Assembly (NCBI GenBank): GCA_963930655.1
Contig: OZ005621.1
Location: 21,005,001 to 21,069,000, forward strand
DNA length: 64,000 nt
Direction: 5' to 3'
Source of the DNA: Myrica gale
Lineage: Eukaryota > Streptophyta > Magnoliopsida > Fagales > Myricaceae
This document shows positions 1-12,061 of the stretch, one piece after another. Below the pieces are notes generated by a model. It made no database searches. It saw only the letters and a program-made list of their open reading frames with translations, and was not told the origin of the DNA. Every line of letters begins with the position of its first letter. Position 1 is the first letter of the stretch. A program made the translations under genes and the position numbers.

Positions 1-369
1 GCGATTTCCTAACAAGTCTAAATAAACCATTACTATTATAAAGTATACCCATATCGTTGGAGGCCACTCATGCCATCAGATCATGTCATCAATATTCAAT
101 CCAAAAATTGGTCACACCATTAATAAATCCAAATTGTCTCGAGTCATACATTGATCTTTACTTGGTTTGTTATTTAATTAGTACACATGCACGGGAACGT
201 TTAACTTATTATCCTTCTTGCCATTGTTAGATAGCGTGTATGCTATGAACAAACAACAAAACTGATAGCATATACGCGAAGAGCCTACACTAATTGTTTG
301 ATCTTAATACGTACAACAGATGAGAAAGGGTGTCAGTTTGTGCTCTAACAAAAGATCAAAAGCTGATTC

Positions 370-582
370 GGTCCAAAGAAAAATTGTGCAAAGAAATTCA
401 AAATCAAGATTGTAATTTTAAAATAAACATTAAAGAGTGATCAGGATTTGGCCACCAAACCTATTAGTTATTTTATTTCACATGCCTTATTAAATGAAGT
501 GGCAAAATCCTGGATTTGGATGTTCATTTTAAAATCACTGCCGGCATGACTTTGAATCTTTTGCACAATCTTTCTTTGGACA
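370..582. mobile_element. Foldback MITE-like inverted repeat
   Basis: The left arm (370-455) and right arm (499-582) are imperfect reverse complements. Both outer ends carry the core GGTCCAAAG / CTTTGGAC, then TTGTGCAA-type and ATTTTAAAAT-type blocks, and the inner ends read GGCCAC / GTGGC. The loop is about 43 bases. No coding capacity is seen. The structure fits a small foldback MITE, but I could not find a convincing target-site duplication, so the superfamily is not assigned. Confidence 0.55.
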
Positions 583-2079
583 AAATTTGTTCTCAAAGCA
601 GATGTATTGTTTGATCCCTACATGTATATTTTCTTTTCAAAGTCTTAGATATATAACAACGCCATTGCATATGTTTTTATTTTTTTAAGCTAATGTTATT
701 TGATCTATTCGTTGTGGTCATAACAAGTCTGATCAATAGAGGGTTCTAATTCTGTCAAAAAAATTTCATTAATAACCCAGATGGAATTAACCAATATACT
801 AATGGTTCTACAGCTCTTTTTATTTTTTTTAGCTGAACTATTAATATATTGACTAAATTCTAGCCATTGATAAAATTCATTAACCTATGTGTTTCTTTTT
901 TTTAGCTGAACCCTCTGTTAGCCATTAATGCAGTAGTCCTGATCTTTGGCTATGTATAACGTCTATAGGTGTCCTTGTATTGATTATATTGTTAGACTCA
1001 GTCCTGGCCTAGGTAGGCTAGCTGGTACGAATATTTGAAACTTTATGCAGAAAAAACTTAGTCTTTGGAAGTTAACTGCTAAATGATACCCACTAGTCCG
1101 TATAGCTTATCATGTATTGGAGAATATATGGTACGAGTTTGTTTCTTAGCACCATAACACGTACGTACACTGATATGCTCACCGAATTTTTAAGTAAAAG
1201 CAACAAGAAAAAGGATATATGCGAATCCCTCATGACAAACCCCCAGCTTTCAGCCTACGTACCCAGCAGGTGGGAAGTTTGAGTTGTTGCTTGATTTGGC
1301 CACTGAGTTTAAACAATATTAATTTGAATTAGACATGCATGTCCTTATTAAAGGTTTGCTGCAGATCATACGTTAATGGTGTCTTACTCATACCAGATCT
1401 CTATTTCAGTTGGCACATATGTACCAATTAAGGTGTACCAAATACAAATCAAGATTTAGCAGTTTCTGATAATTAGCATAAATGACATATGCCATCGACA
1501 TTAAGGATTCCGACTTCTATCAACCAGTCAAACCTGAAAGTAATCTGCAGTCTGCTCCTCCTAATACAATAAAAATATACAGATTGGAGGCACTTGTCCC
1601 GCTCGTATTTTCCGACGTTTACCGCAGGTTTTCTGTTGATTGTATTGTTTTTATAGTATATTTTTGAGGTCAGGAATCACGCATGGCTTCGCCAGTAAAT
1701 TTATGAGGACGTACGTGGTTCAAAGGACGAGGATAGTTAATTAGGTTTGATTAGAGGTTGACATCATTGCAGATGAAAGGAACAGGCCTTTTGAAAATTA
1801 CCTGTTGGAAATTCTGCAAGTGACAAGTGGATATTCGATGGTGTGTGAACTTGAAGTCTTGAACATGGTAGCTGGTCAAGATCGGCCTTTCCAGATACGC
1901 CTTATCTTCTTGCTTACGAGAAGTTATCACAATGGCCACTCGATCAAAATTCAACTCTATGATCAATAAGTTATGGACGATAGAGATCATCAGGATGATA
2001 AATACATTTACTTACCACCTCAAAACACTCAACTCTATCATCAATAATCTCTAAATAAACTATAAACAATCATTAAGGA
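583..2079. other. Intergenic, no gene seen
   Basis: AT-rich sequence with poly-T runs. Two loosely similar stretches near 815-835 and 893-915 both read into a TTTAGCTGAAC motif. Short open frames at 1482-1667 and 1751-1990 show no family motif, no plausible splicing and no biased composition, and I do not call them genes. Confidence 0.6.
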
Positions 2080-2088
2080 TTAATTATT

Positions 2089-2867
2089 GGGGACGGATTC
2101 CCTCCGAAGGAGGGAATTCCGAAGGTCACCGAAGGGACCGTCCAGATTAAAAGTAAATAAATCACCGTTTATTATAATTACACGTCATTAATTATGTTGT
2201 GGCTCGGTTTAGTCGGCTCCAAATTTCCTTCTTTCACGCAAGCTCCATCTTCTTCCCCTTTTTCCTCACAATTTCCCTCCGCGCCTCTCTCTCTTCTCTC
2301 CGTATTTGACAATTTTCTTCGGAGCCAATGGTGAAGAGGGTCCAGAAGATTCTCCTAGTCCGTGGAACCATGTATCTCACGCCACTTGTGTGCTATGACT
2401 TCCTTGGGGGACAGGCCACAAGTTAACAGTGCCATGATTGTTGGTGTTGGAAGTTTGCCGAGAAGATTGGTGGGCGACAGGCCACAGTTAAGGTTGAGGG
2501 GAAGTGAGGCAGAGAGGGTATGTTATATAGTATGAAGATTTGGAGACACTTGACCCATATGGAACACCAGAGTCCAGAGGGACGTACCCATTGCTGGGTC
2601 TGAAAAGGAGTGAGTCGGTGTGGTAGCGGCGGTTTTGATGAAAAGAGGCCGTATCTGGGTCTGAAAAGGAGTGAGTTGGGGGCAGACTGGGCAGTAGAAA
2701 ATTGAGAAAAGTGGAGCCGTCAAGCCAAGTTAAGCTGCCAAGCCATATTAGTCATTTACCTCATTAAATGAGATGGAAGCATAATAACTGTTAGATTGCA
2801 GGAACACAAGGGAGACCGTCGCTTCGGAAGCCTTCGGAATTCCCTCCTTCAGAGGGAATCCGTTCCC
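2089..2867. mobile_element. Non-autonomous Mutator-like element (MULE), 779 bp
   Basis: The termini form an inverted repeat of about 37 bp with two mismatches. It begins GGGGACGGATTCC on the left and, as reverse complement, GGGAACGGATTCC on the right; weaker similarity continues inward to about 57 bp. The element is flanked by an exact 9-bp direct repeat TTAATTATT at 2080-2088 and 2868-2876. A 9-bp target duplication together with G-rich termini is the hallmark of the Mutator superfamily. No transposase is present, so it is non-autonomous. The interior contains a direct repeat (GGTCTGAAAAGGAGTGAGT at about 2598 and 2657) and no recognisable captured gene. Confidence 0.85.
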
Positions 2868-2876
2868 TTAATTATT

Positions 2877-4157
2877 GGTCTAGTGCTAGAATATTTGTGA
2901 TCTCCAGGAGCCTCGGTTTGCATCCTCGTCACTGTTTATAAGTTCAGCGAATTCTGTCAATTCTCAACAACTCTCTGGGTAGATAGAGGAAGTATATATG
3001 TCCTATGAACTGGGTTCCATCTCCTTCTTAAGATCCCAATTGGCTTAAATTTTCTAAAAGCTTTCGCGCGTGTAATTTTCAAAATAATTACTCGAGAAGT
3101 CCTAATTTAAATCTGTTCACATGACTACGCCAAGTATTCATGAAAACAAGACATTCTTCCCGTTTCGTGCCCACAATTTTCGCTTGCATATTTCTCCATG
3201 TAGCTTTCTTCTTCCCAATTTGGCAGGAGTCTTTGTCCATGATTATCTGCTCGATCTGATTTTATTCGTTTATATTTCTTCATGTGAATCATAACGGATT
3301 GACAGAAGCAAGGAAGCATAGAAACATGATGAAAAGGGATGGGTGACTAACCTACAAGAACTGCAAAATGTAATTGGTTAATTTGTCACAATCAGATTTT
3401 TTTTTTTCAAATTGGTTTCCACTTTAATTATAACTTGCCCAGAAAGCTCATTCATATATTTCGACCTCCTTTCCCCACACGGTTGGCATGCAGCCCTTTA
3501 CGCAGAAGACTTATGACTCAGAAATACAGAACGTGTTTCGTTGTCCATGCGTTGCATGTAGTCTTGGATCAAAGTCTTCTAGTATTCGAAAGCTATCTGG
3601 AGAGTCCTACACGCATCTAAAGTGTTCTCGGTTATGTTCTTCCAATATGTTTCCCTTTTTGTTACTTTAACAAGTAACCAGTCTTTTTCTCCGTATTGAT
3701 GATCTATTGGGCTGACTGAAAAACTTCCTCTTGATAACGTTCTTTATAGCTAACTCCTAATCTTAAAGCTGTGGCTATCCCAAAACCCGTCCGCTATTAT
3801 TAGATAGGCTTATTAGCTAATTAACTACCAGTCTTTTCCCAACCATATTCTGGTGTACTGTGGACTGTCAGATAAGGTTGCCTGATCAAAATTCTTCATG
3901 TCAATTCTTGTCGCGAAGACCTCTCACCATCGGACAGATCAGTGATTAATTTGGTGCAATATTATCCAATTTCTCATTTAGATCAGATTATGTATTTCTT
4001 AAATTCCAATTACTGGTTTCAAAAGACGCGTAGGATTGATTGTTAAAGTTTTTCAAAATGTAATTATTAATAGCCAGTAATTTGGGAATGAGAAATCTTT
4101 ATGTAAAGTGCTTCGTGGAAAGAGCTTCACATGAAAAATCTCACAAAGTGGCAAGTC
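2877..4157. other. Intergenic, no gene seen
   Basis: No motif-bearing reading frame is recognised. The overlapping short frames at 3435-3670 have no family resemblance. A T-run lies at about 3399-3409. Confidence 0.6.
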
Positions 4158-4223
4158 ATGGATTGCCTCCGAAGGCAAATCCATCCGGTCATCCGAATGG
4201 ATTTGCCTTCGGAGGCAATCCAT
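4158..4223. repeat. 66-bp near-perfect hairpin
   Basis: Two arms of about 31 bp, starting ATGGATTGCCTCCGAAGG and ending with its reverse complement, are separated by a 4-base loop (TCAT) with one or two mismatches near the loop. The arm resembles the terminal repeat of the 2089-2867 element in its GGATT-CC-TCCGAAGG layout. It may be a minimal foldback of a related element whose interior was lost; that link is inference. No clean 9-bp target duplication was found. Confidence 0.75.
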
Positions 4224-5272
4224 CCTCAGTCATTTATGAGTGAAGACCTTTCATATTGCCTTTGGTATAGTACAATGCATTAGCCTATGGCGCGCTAGTG
4301 GCGCATATAAGGCACACTCAGGGTTAGGATTCTTCTATATTTTCTTATATTTTAGTCCTTATATAATATTTTCAAGGAATTCTATAGAATATACTAAAGG
4401 CTACCTAAAAGAAAGAACATTCTGAACATTATAAAGATCAACTGACTCATACTGCGAGTCTAAAACCGGCCATCTTAAATCCATCTCCTGCTGACAACTG
4501 AGAGAGTAGCCAGAGTTTAGGCATTCGTTTTTACATTTTTAATACATATATTAATATTTGGAAGATTATTTTGGTACCGTTTTGAAGGTCTTTAATTGCC
4601 CATGCTATAAACTGGTACGGACATCCAAAAACCCAACCGGCACTATTTTCAATTGGATCCAAAGCCTCAGTCAACCGTTAAACCAGCCTTCGTTCAATAC
4701 TTGAAAACTTGGGCTTCCACTAGCCCACTATACTCGAGTAAATCTTCTTGTAATAGAAGGCAGGGACTGCTTGCATTTGTAATTTTTATTGTTTGCCCAT
4801 AAAATGTGGTTCCATTGAATTATGAGGAACGAAAAGCCACCACAATCTCTAACTAATAAAATCCTCCAATGCATATAAGTTTTGTATGCTAAAGAGGATA
4901 ATCATATCATGAGAGAGATACCCATGCACTACATATTAGACGAAAAAAATAGAAATCCATCAAACAAACTAAAACAGCATTGGGGAAATTTATATTGCAA
5001 CAAAAAAAAAATTTATCAGGATCCAACAGTCTGTGTCCCAGGAAATCCAGCATAGTCAGCCAAAAAAAACAAAATTACAACAAATGTAGTTATATGAAAC
5101 ATAACTACTACCCCACGTTATATGAAACATAACAATCCCTTCCATTTGGGCACTGAATTAGTGAGATCATAAAGAACTGGTCTAAGCAGCTGGAGAGTAA
5201 GCCAAGTAGCCCAAGCCAATTTATCACTACCAAAGAGTTAGCTTAGATGGTAAAATGTTAGGTATTGGCTCT
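4224..5272. other. Intergenic, downstream of the CPL4 relic
   Basis: Nothing recognisable beyond A-rich runs. It is the 3' flank of the minus-strand CPL4-like locus. Confidence 0.55.
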
Positions 5273-8200
5273 TTATTTGGTTAACAATGAAGTTCTCTTC
5301 GGTTGCCTTTGCCACAAATAATTTGCAGCTTCTATCCACCGTGGATGGACCAAAAACTTCGAATGTTTAACTGCCCAACGAGATTTCTCTGTTCCACTAT
5401 CTGTTGAGACGACATGCGTCACAGATGGATCAACCTCTGTCGAACAAGTAGCCCCCAAACCCTCTGCCATCTTCCAGAGATGCTGATTACCAGCCTGAGA
5501 TGCGGTTGGAAACACACGGCTGAGGACAAGTTTACACCCCTTCAGAACCTCCTTCCTAATTGTTTTCAGCACCTGCAGAACATGACATACACAAATATTA
5601 CGACCAAACAAAATCTAATACACCCTAGCTATATTTGTTCTCAAACTTTACCAGCATGGATAACTGGGAGATGTTCAACAATTTCTACAAGGAATGAAGG
5701 AAAATTGACACAAACATTATCGAAGTCCACAGCATACAATAGCTCAAACTGGTTCACTGTCACCAAAAAAAAACCTACAACGCCCATTCAAAGGAGGATC
5801 TTCGCTGCCAATCTGACACAAAAACAGGATATGTGACTCCAGACAAAGTAGTACTCCTTTTCTTCCCCATTTTCTTTTCTAAGACAGACTTAGTACTGGT
5901 CAATGGTCTAGAACACGTGCCAGATAAAGTGGATCCAGCTAAAACCAGGAGAGAGGGAAATGGTGTGGTAATGAAGAAATTTAAAAACATCGAAGCGAAA
6001 TAATTAACAGAATACTTCACTGCAAGTGCTCCTAACTCCATAACATGGAACTCAATTTAAACCATCCTCGTAGCATAGAAATTAGATTCTATGACTGTGC
6101 ACGGGCCCTTTAAAGTGGGCAATAGGACTTGAAAACAAAAGATCAGACACTAGAAACAAAGTTAGGAATAAAAGACATCGGTCACGTTTCAGTCATTAAG
6201 AAAAGGATTACCTGCCTCACATCTCTGTCAACAAGATTTCCCTCAAGTTCCTACAAGAAGATTCCCCTACATTAGAAATTATCACAATACAAACTTTTGC
6301 AACTATCATGAATAAAGAGGGATACTGAGCGGCATACATCAAAGAACATGTGGTGGATTCGCTTAAGAACTTTAAGAACAGTTGCAAGTGCTCCGTCAGT
6401 CTCACTTTCATCACTCTTCAGTTCAGAAAGAGACTTACAATGGAAGCCAAATTGGTGACAACTTGAAGCAAAGAAATGATATCTTTCCATCAAAATCAAA
6501 TTATCCTTGTGCTTCGTCCATGTCTAGAATAATGTATAGCAACATTATATCTTGCTTATTGTAACAGGATGATCAAAGAGGACAACAGCCTTTTAAGATG
6601 AGCTGTAGGTTCAAAAGCTACAGAAATCGAGGACTGCGTATGATGCCTATTAGGCCATAATGTCAGAAGATTGAGTGCACCAGGTAAAAGGATGAAGCAA
6701 AGGCAAGCTGGTATCAGGAATACTTAATCAAATTTCCATTTCAGCTCCATTTGTGCCAACAGTATTTTTCCCACCGCCCTGGAACTATATTGATTACTTT
6801 GACAAAGTATTTCTAGGAACCAACTTGACTGTGCTTCAGTCTACATACACCAGGAGAAACTGCTGCAGAAAGCTCCTTTTATTTCAATGTTCTTTACTAC
6901 AACAAAGGACTGTAACTGTCATTCATCCGTCATCCGATGGCGAAAGCAAACAGTTTTTTTGGAAGAAATGCATTCGCGATCTGTCTTCTGTACGAGAGAG
7001 ATGAACTGGGGGCGAGGGGGGTTTCGGTCACGCAGTGCAAGAAAAACTTCACGACTGGCTTGCACATCTAGCAAGTAACGCCACATTAACGTGCACATGA
7101 ACTGGTTAAGCAAATATAAGATTGCAAATGAACCTACATTTTCTGTATCATCGAGAATAAGAACCGCACTCTCTTGCCCCAGCACAATATCAAGACCCTT
7201 TTGATGTTTATGGGTGCTATCATCACGTGAAATCAGTCTCGAACTGAAGTACCCTTTTTGAGGATCAAGCAGCTTAGCCATTTCCAGTGCATAGGCGTGT
7301 TCACCCATAGTGTAAATGTACATCTCAAACATTTCGCTTGCTTCTTTTAAAAATGGGTGAACGAAGGGCCTTAACTTGGTCATCATGTGCATAAAGTTGA
7401 GCAAGAAGAGGCTGCCCTTTGAGACATCTGTCCATTCCATATAATGCCCAAAAAGTCAAGTCACCGGTGCCAGCCAAAATCAAAAGTAGTTACCAGGGAT
7501 ATTAAACAAAACTGATAATGCATCTTTTTTGCAGCATTTATGAAACCTAAAGCTAACTCAATATCAAATTAAAATGCCCTCTATTTTGCTTGCTAGGTCA
7601 ACTTGGAAGAGAGGTGCAAAGAATACGCTTAGAATTATTACAAAATAATATCCTAGTAAATGATGGGAGCTAAATGTCCTAGGTTACAGGCAAAAAACCT
7701 ACAAGAAAGAATACCAAGATATATTTCCTCAAAGATACCGAAACAGTCATATCTGCAGTTTGCGTCATGCCTAATGAGGAAAACTATGTTACAGTGATAA
7801 CAGGATAACAAGGTTGAATTATGATTGCCTTAAGAATACTATAAACATTATGCCAGTCAATTCTACAATCGTGTGCTGAATGCTCTACTCTACTACCACA
7901 AAATCCTAAAAAAATCAATCCCACAAAAAAATGTTGCCTGACAGCTACCAACACTATCTCATACGCAGTTCGCCTCACGCCTAAAGGGAAAAGGTCAGCA
8001 CATTGTTACATCACAATTAAAACGGTGGCTCAAACTTGCCTTAAACATATTATATACATTCTATATTCTGTTGGCAAATCAGAAAACTCCCTTATCCAGT
8101 CAGGGCTATAACACATCAATAAGACAACATAAGCTCGTCTACAGCACAAGCAACTAATTGTATTGTTTCCCTTTTTTTGAATGCCTTTTCCTTCCTTTGC

Positions 8201-8429
8201 ATATAAACAGAATATGTCATTGACAATGGAAAGCACTCAAATATGGGATAAAAAATTCATCAACGGACTCAGGAACAGTTTATAATAATTCATTTCAACT
8301 TCTAAGAGTTTTGATTGCTCTACAACATGATGAAACATCAATAGCGCTCCACCAAACTTAATAGAACAAATAATATAAACAGGAGGAAAAAAAAGGTATC
8401 AGCAATACATCTGAGCCTGTGATATCCCC

Positions 8430-9790
8430 CTTTTTTATGAATAAGCTCAGTTTATTTAAAGAAAAAAGAAAAAGAGCAAAAACAGTACAAAGATTGTACT
8501 GAAATCACTCAGAGCATACAGGCAGAGAAGCTAATGAAATCATGAAAATCAACAAAGGAGCCCCCATCATCGCATTAGCCCAGAGAAAGAGAGAAAATAA
8601 GAAACCGCCCTGCAAACTCTCCAAAGATGAAGCAGCATCATCAAAACATCTACTATTCCGCTCCCTCCAAATACATAACGGAACCATCTTCCAAATAGCC
8701 TTAGCCCATGGATCCCCAAACTTCTGATCCCAACACAGCAGAACATCCCCCAAAGTCCCGGGCATAACCCAATGAAGATTTGAAATCCGGAACACAAAAA
8801 ACAACAGCCCTCTAGCCATCAGACAATGCAAAAGTAAATGATTAACTGATTCTCCATCTTCCTTGCACAAATAACGCCAATCAGCCATGCAAACTCCCCT
8901 CCTTCTCAAATTATCAATAGTCAAAATTTTACCATGCATGGCCTCCTACACAAAGAAGGAAACTCTCGTAGGGACCCTAGACCACCACACCCTACGCCAT
9001 GGAAAAACCTCGGATCTTCCACCATCAATAAAGCCATAGAAGGATTTGACAGTGAAAGAACCATCACTAGAGCCCTCCCATAGCATCAAGTCTTCAGACC
9101 CTCTTCAGATAGGCTTCTCATAAAGAGAAGAGAAAAATGCCGATAATTCCTCCAACTCCCAATCCTTTGCAGATCGAATGAACTGGACATTCCAACCAGA
9201 GTAACTGGAATCAACCGCCATACAATCCGCCACAGCGGCAAGAGGATGCCTAGCTAAAGAAAACACAGTAGGGAATGAGCACCTAAGGGGTCTATGACCA
9301 CACCACCTATCATGCCAAAAACTGATTCTATAACGAGACCCCACACAAAATCTGATATGTTCTCTAAAAGACTTCCAACCCTTGCTTATGTGTTTCCACA
9401 AGCTCACACCATGAAAACCACGAACAGTAAATGTAATCCACCCACCCTCGGAGGAACCAAAATTTTCAGCTACAACAGTCCTCCAATAACTCTCTCTCTC
9501 AATAGCAAAGCGCCATAACCATTTCCCCAATAGGGCTTTGTTAAACATCTGCAATCTCCGGATCCCCAACCCTCCACAATAAATAGGAGAGCAAACCTTA
9601 TCACACTTAATAAGATGGAACTTGTGGACACCCCCCCATCACTGCCCCACAAAAAATCACGTGGCAATTCTTCCATCCTATTCGCCACCACAGCCAGAAT
9701 TGGGAAAAGGGATAAGAAATAAGTTGGAAGGCTCGAAAGCGTTGACTTAATCAACGTAATCCGACCACCCTTAAATATATCCAAAATGCT
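8430..9790 (-). mobile_element. 5'-truncated LINE fragment with zinc-binding reverse-transcriptase region
   Basis: The fragment lies inside intron 4 of the CPL4 relic, in the same orientation. Translated pieces at 9470-9784 ([20 protein letters not shown]), 9105-9569 ([16 protein letters not shown]) and 8505-8939 (CKEDGESVNHLLLHC, IWRERNSRCF) are the thumb and zf-RVT region of plant non-LTR retrotransposons (the 'putative ribonuclease H protein' type). Three frames are needed, so it is decayed. The abrupt start near 9785 fits 5' truncation. The 3' side ends in an A-rich segment near 8430-8470 (on the minus strand). I could not identify a target-site duplication. Confidence 0.8.
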
Positions 9791-9912
9791 AATTTACAAT
9801 TCCAAAACACTATCACATAAAAGGGTAACAGATCTACCTTGCAGTGAATCTGCTTGGCTCTTTAAGTACTCCTCTTCTGATGTCACACGTATAAGCTGAG
9901 TAGAATTTAGCA

Positions 9913-9987
9913 GTGTCTCTCAATCAGGCAATTTCATATGGCATAATAAATTTTTCATGTCTGTGTCTCTCAATCAGGCAATTTCAT
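9913..9987. repeat. 25-bp direct duplication that replaces the CPL4 catalytic motif
   Basis: Identical 25-bp copies lie at 9913-9937 and 9963-9987, 50 bp apart, both inside exon 4 of the CPL4 relic. On the coding strand each copy contains GCCTGATTGAGAGACAC. The upstream copy in gene order (9963-9987) reads EIA-stop-LRDT, where a CGA arginine codon appears to have become TGA. The second copy occupies the place where the DLDHT catalytic residues belong and introduces another stop in frame. Confidence 0.85.
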
Positions 9988-10889
9988 CATTCTGCAGCCT
10001 TAGACCCTACAAAAACAGATGCATACTGGCTTAAACCAAATTCCCTTCAAGAACAATAATCATCACTATACTTGAACAGGCCACTCTTATTCTTGCATAT
10101 TTGATGGTGGACTTATAGGTTCAAAGTTGATTTACATCTCTCCAGTTATACCTTCAAATTTCCTTTCATATCAAGGGTAAGTACGTTGTGAATGAAAGGT
10201 CAGAGAAGATTGGAAGTGGATGATGCCTCAAAATATTGAAATTTTCTAGTACCGTAAATACTCTCTTCTGATATACAGGGAAGATAAACAAAAGTCATGG
10301 TTCCACTACCTAGTCATCTCGAAGAGGGTATACCTTGTGAATGTACCCAAATGTCACACCAGAGTCCTCCACCAACCTCTGCCCACAAATTATACACATG
10401 TCGCCAAAAGAACCAGGATGGGTACATTCAACATTCTTTATGGGTGCTTCTGCAAAAGATAACACATTATCTATGATTCAAATTCAGCCAAACTAGCATA
10501 AACCCCACATAAAAAGTAAACTCAGTAATGCACATCCAGTTTCTCATTTTATTAAGTGTTTCTACATAATATGGGAACTGGCCCACACCAAGAAAAAGAT
10601 CGGACAAATATGACAGACTGACTACAATGCAAATGATTATATCTTCACATTCACATGTGGGTATGCATCATTAAAATTTGTTTACACAAATATTTGAATA
10701 CCCTGAAAGAAAAAGGAATCTCGAACCATCATAGCATTCCTTGAAGGTTGGAAGACCTCAAACCAAGATATTGTATAATTGTTCAGTATTCAGCAATTTT
10801 TTCAGAACTCATCTTGAAAGTCATATTTAGACCTAGGCATTTTCCATTTAATAAAAGTAGATTACCTTTTATTGGGGAGATGAACACCT

Positions 10890-11245
10890 TGGGGAGTCTC
10901 CTAGTGGGCTTATAATATAGCATATAGGGACACCACTCAAACTAAAAGCTTAAGCCTTTAGGTTTGAGCCTAACTATGCTATTAACTACCCACACTTGTG
11001 ACTTCTTTCCCATATAGGACTCTCTCTTTTTTTACCCTCTCACACGTTTATATTCAACAACTTTTTTTGTATCTGAATACTTCCACCATCCTTTCCAACC
11101 AGACATGAATCTTTCGATTCATTTGGCTCTCACGCCCACTTCAATTATTTCTGAGAAAATCCCTGGTGAGCTACAACAATAGTTCGAGAGCCTAACATGA
11201 CAAGTACAAAACTCGATTAAGATATACTAGTGTGGGCTCCAACAA
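10890..11245 (-). mobile_element. Possible solo LTR/TRIM-like insertion in CPL4 intron 2
   Basis: On the minus strand the segment starts TGTTGGAGCCCACA (near 11245). It contains an AGTCCTATATGGGAAAGAAG stretch and a short inverted repeat built on GGCTCAAACC / AAGCTTTTAGTTTGAG, which resembles leader regions of small plant LTR elements. I could not define a CA terminus or a target duplication, so both the borders and the class are tentative. Confidence 0.3.
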
Positions 11246-11747
11246 AAGCATTACTTCCCCAGGTGTAACCAAAAAGAAAAAGAAAATAAAAATCGTAGGA
11301 GGCTTCACAGAACTATGAAGCTATGCAACTAGAAATCAGTTTGGTCGAACAGAATTTACCAAACCAAAAGATTTTCAAGGAAAAAAGACAAAAATTTGGT
11401 AGCGAAACAACTATCCAACTAGTTGAGAAGAATTTACCCGCGGCTTTTTCTGGAGATGATGTATGTGAAGTGGACACCTGAACTTCCTCTACGTTTTCCA
11501 TCTTCTCCACTTTGCGCCTCTTTATCCTGCAAATGAATGAATAGAGTGGCAATTCGAAAAGGCTCATTTCTGTTTCAGCCGACCAGGGACTCTTACAAAC
11601 AAGAAAAATCAGGCACCTTTTTTGGGTCTCAAGGTGGTTGGGATCTTCAGTTTCTTCTGACGAAGCCGAATCCAATGATGCATCCAGAAACGCCGCAAAG
11701 TCGTCACTGCTCGATGAGTGTACTGGAGAATCAGTCACGAGGCTCAT

Positions 11748-12061
11748 CTCTGCCTTTATCAACTCAGTTCACTAGCATTAACAAATAAAGTTGGTAGATT
11801 GAAATCCCGATCGGAAGCGTATTTCCTGATAGATAAACTGTAGTAGACAAAGAAGGAGACAGATTACCTTGCTCCGTGAGAACTTCAATTCCGATGCCGT
11901 TAGCAGTGGAGGAACCAGGGATTAAAATTAACCCGGGCAAACTTTTAAAGTAAAATAACGGAAATTTTTTTGTATACGTAATGTAAAAAATTATCTTAGA
12001 GTTACAATATCAAAATATTAAAGACTAAAAATATAAAAAATATTGAATTACACATACCGTA
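11748..12061 (-). promoter_or_regulatory. Upstream region of the CPL4 relic with a probable 5'UTR exon
   Basis: On the minus strand a stretch ending ACGGAGCAAG|GTAATC (donor at about 11871-11876) looks like a 5'UTR exon that is spliced before the coding start. Beyond about 11935 the sequence turns AT-rich and leads straight into the hAT relic. No clear TATA box was identified. Confidence 0.35.

Larger units (their letters stand above)
5273..11747 (-). pseudogene. CPL4: RNA polymerase II CTD phosphatase-like 4 (CPL4/FCP1-type), catalytic motif lost
   Basis: Plant CPL4 is a nuclear FCP1-type phosphatase that dephosphorylates the C-terminal domain of RNA polymerase II. Eight exons are readable: 11617-11747, 11438-11526, 10334-10449, 9838-10006, 7138-7427, 6338-6523, 6212-6250, 5273-5572, with consistent splice phases. 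Exon 1 encodes the Ser/Asp-rich start (MSLVTDSPVHSSSSDD). Exon 3 has the ECTHPGSFGDMCIICGQ block. Exon 5 carries TKLRPFVHPFLKEASEMFE and ends with VLILDDTEN. Exon 6 has ERYHFFASSCHQF and SLSELKSDES. The last exon is a BRCT domain (GLGATCSTEVDPSVTHVV, WIEAANYLW). Defects: in exon 4, between DMKNLL and LLNSTQL, the expected DLDHT catalytic stretch is absent and in-frame TGA codons lie at 9974-9976 and 9920-9922. The tail after WQRQP is frameshifted near 5308. A LINE fragment lies in intron 4. The first ATG of the frame is at 11762, but the conserved start is 11745-11747. Confidence 0.9.

Noticed and set aside
5414..5836. 140-aa plus-strand frame
   Set aside because: It overlaps the BRCT exon and intron of the minus-strand CPL4 relic; no domain and no promoter.
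5273..11747. A functional CPL4 gene
   Set aside because: The DxDxT catalytic segment is missing, two stops are in frame in exon 4 and the C terminus is shifted. Splice sites alone do not make it functional.
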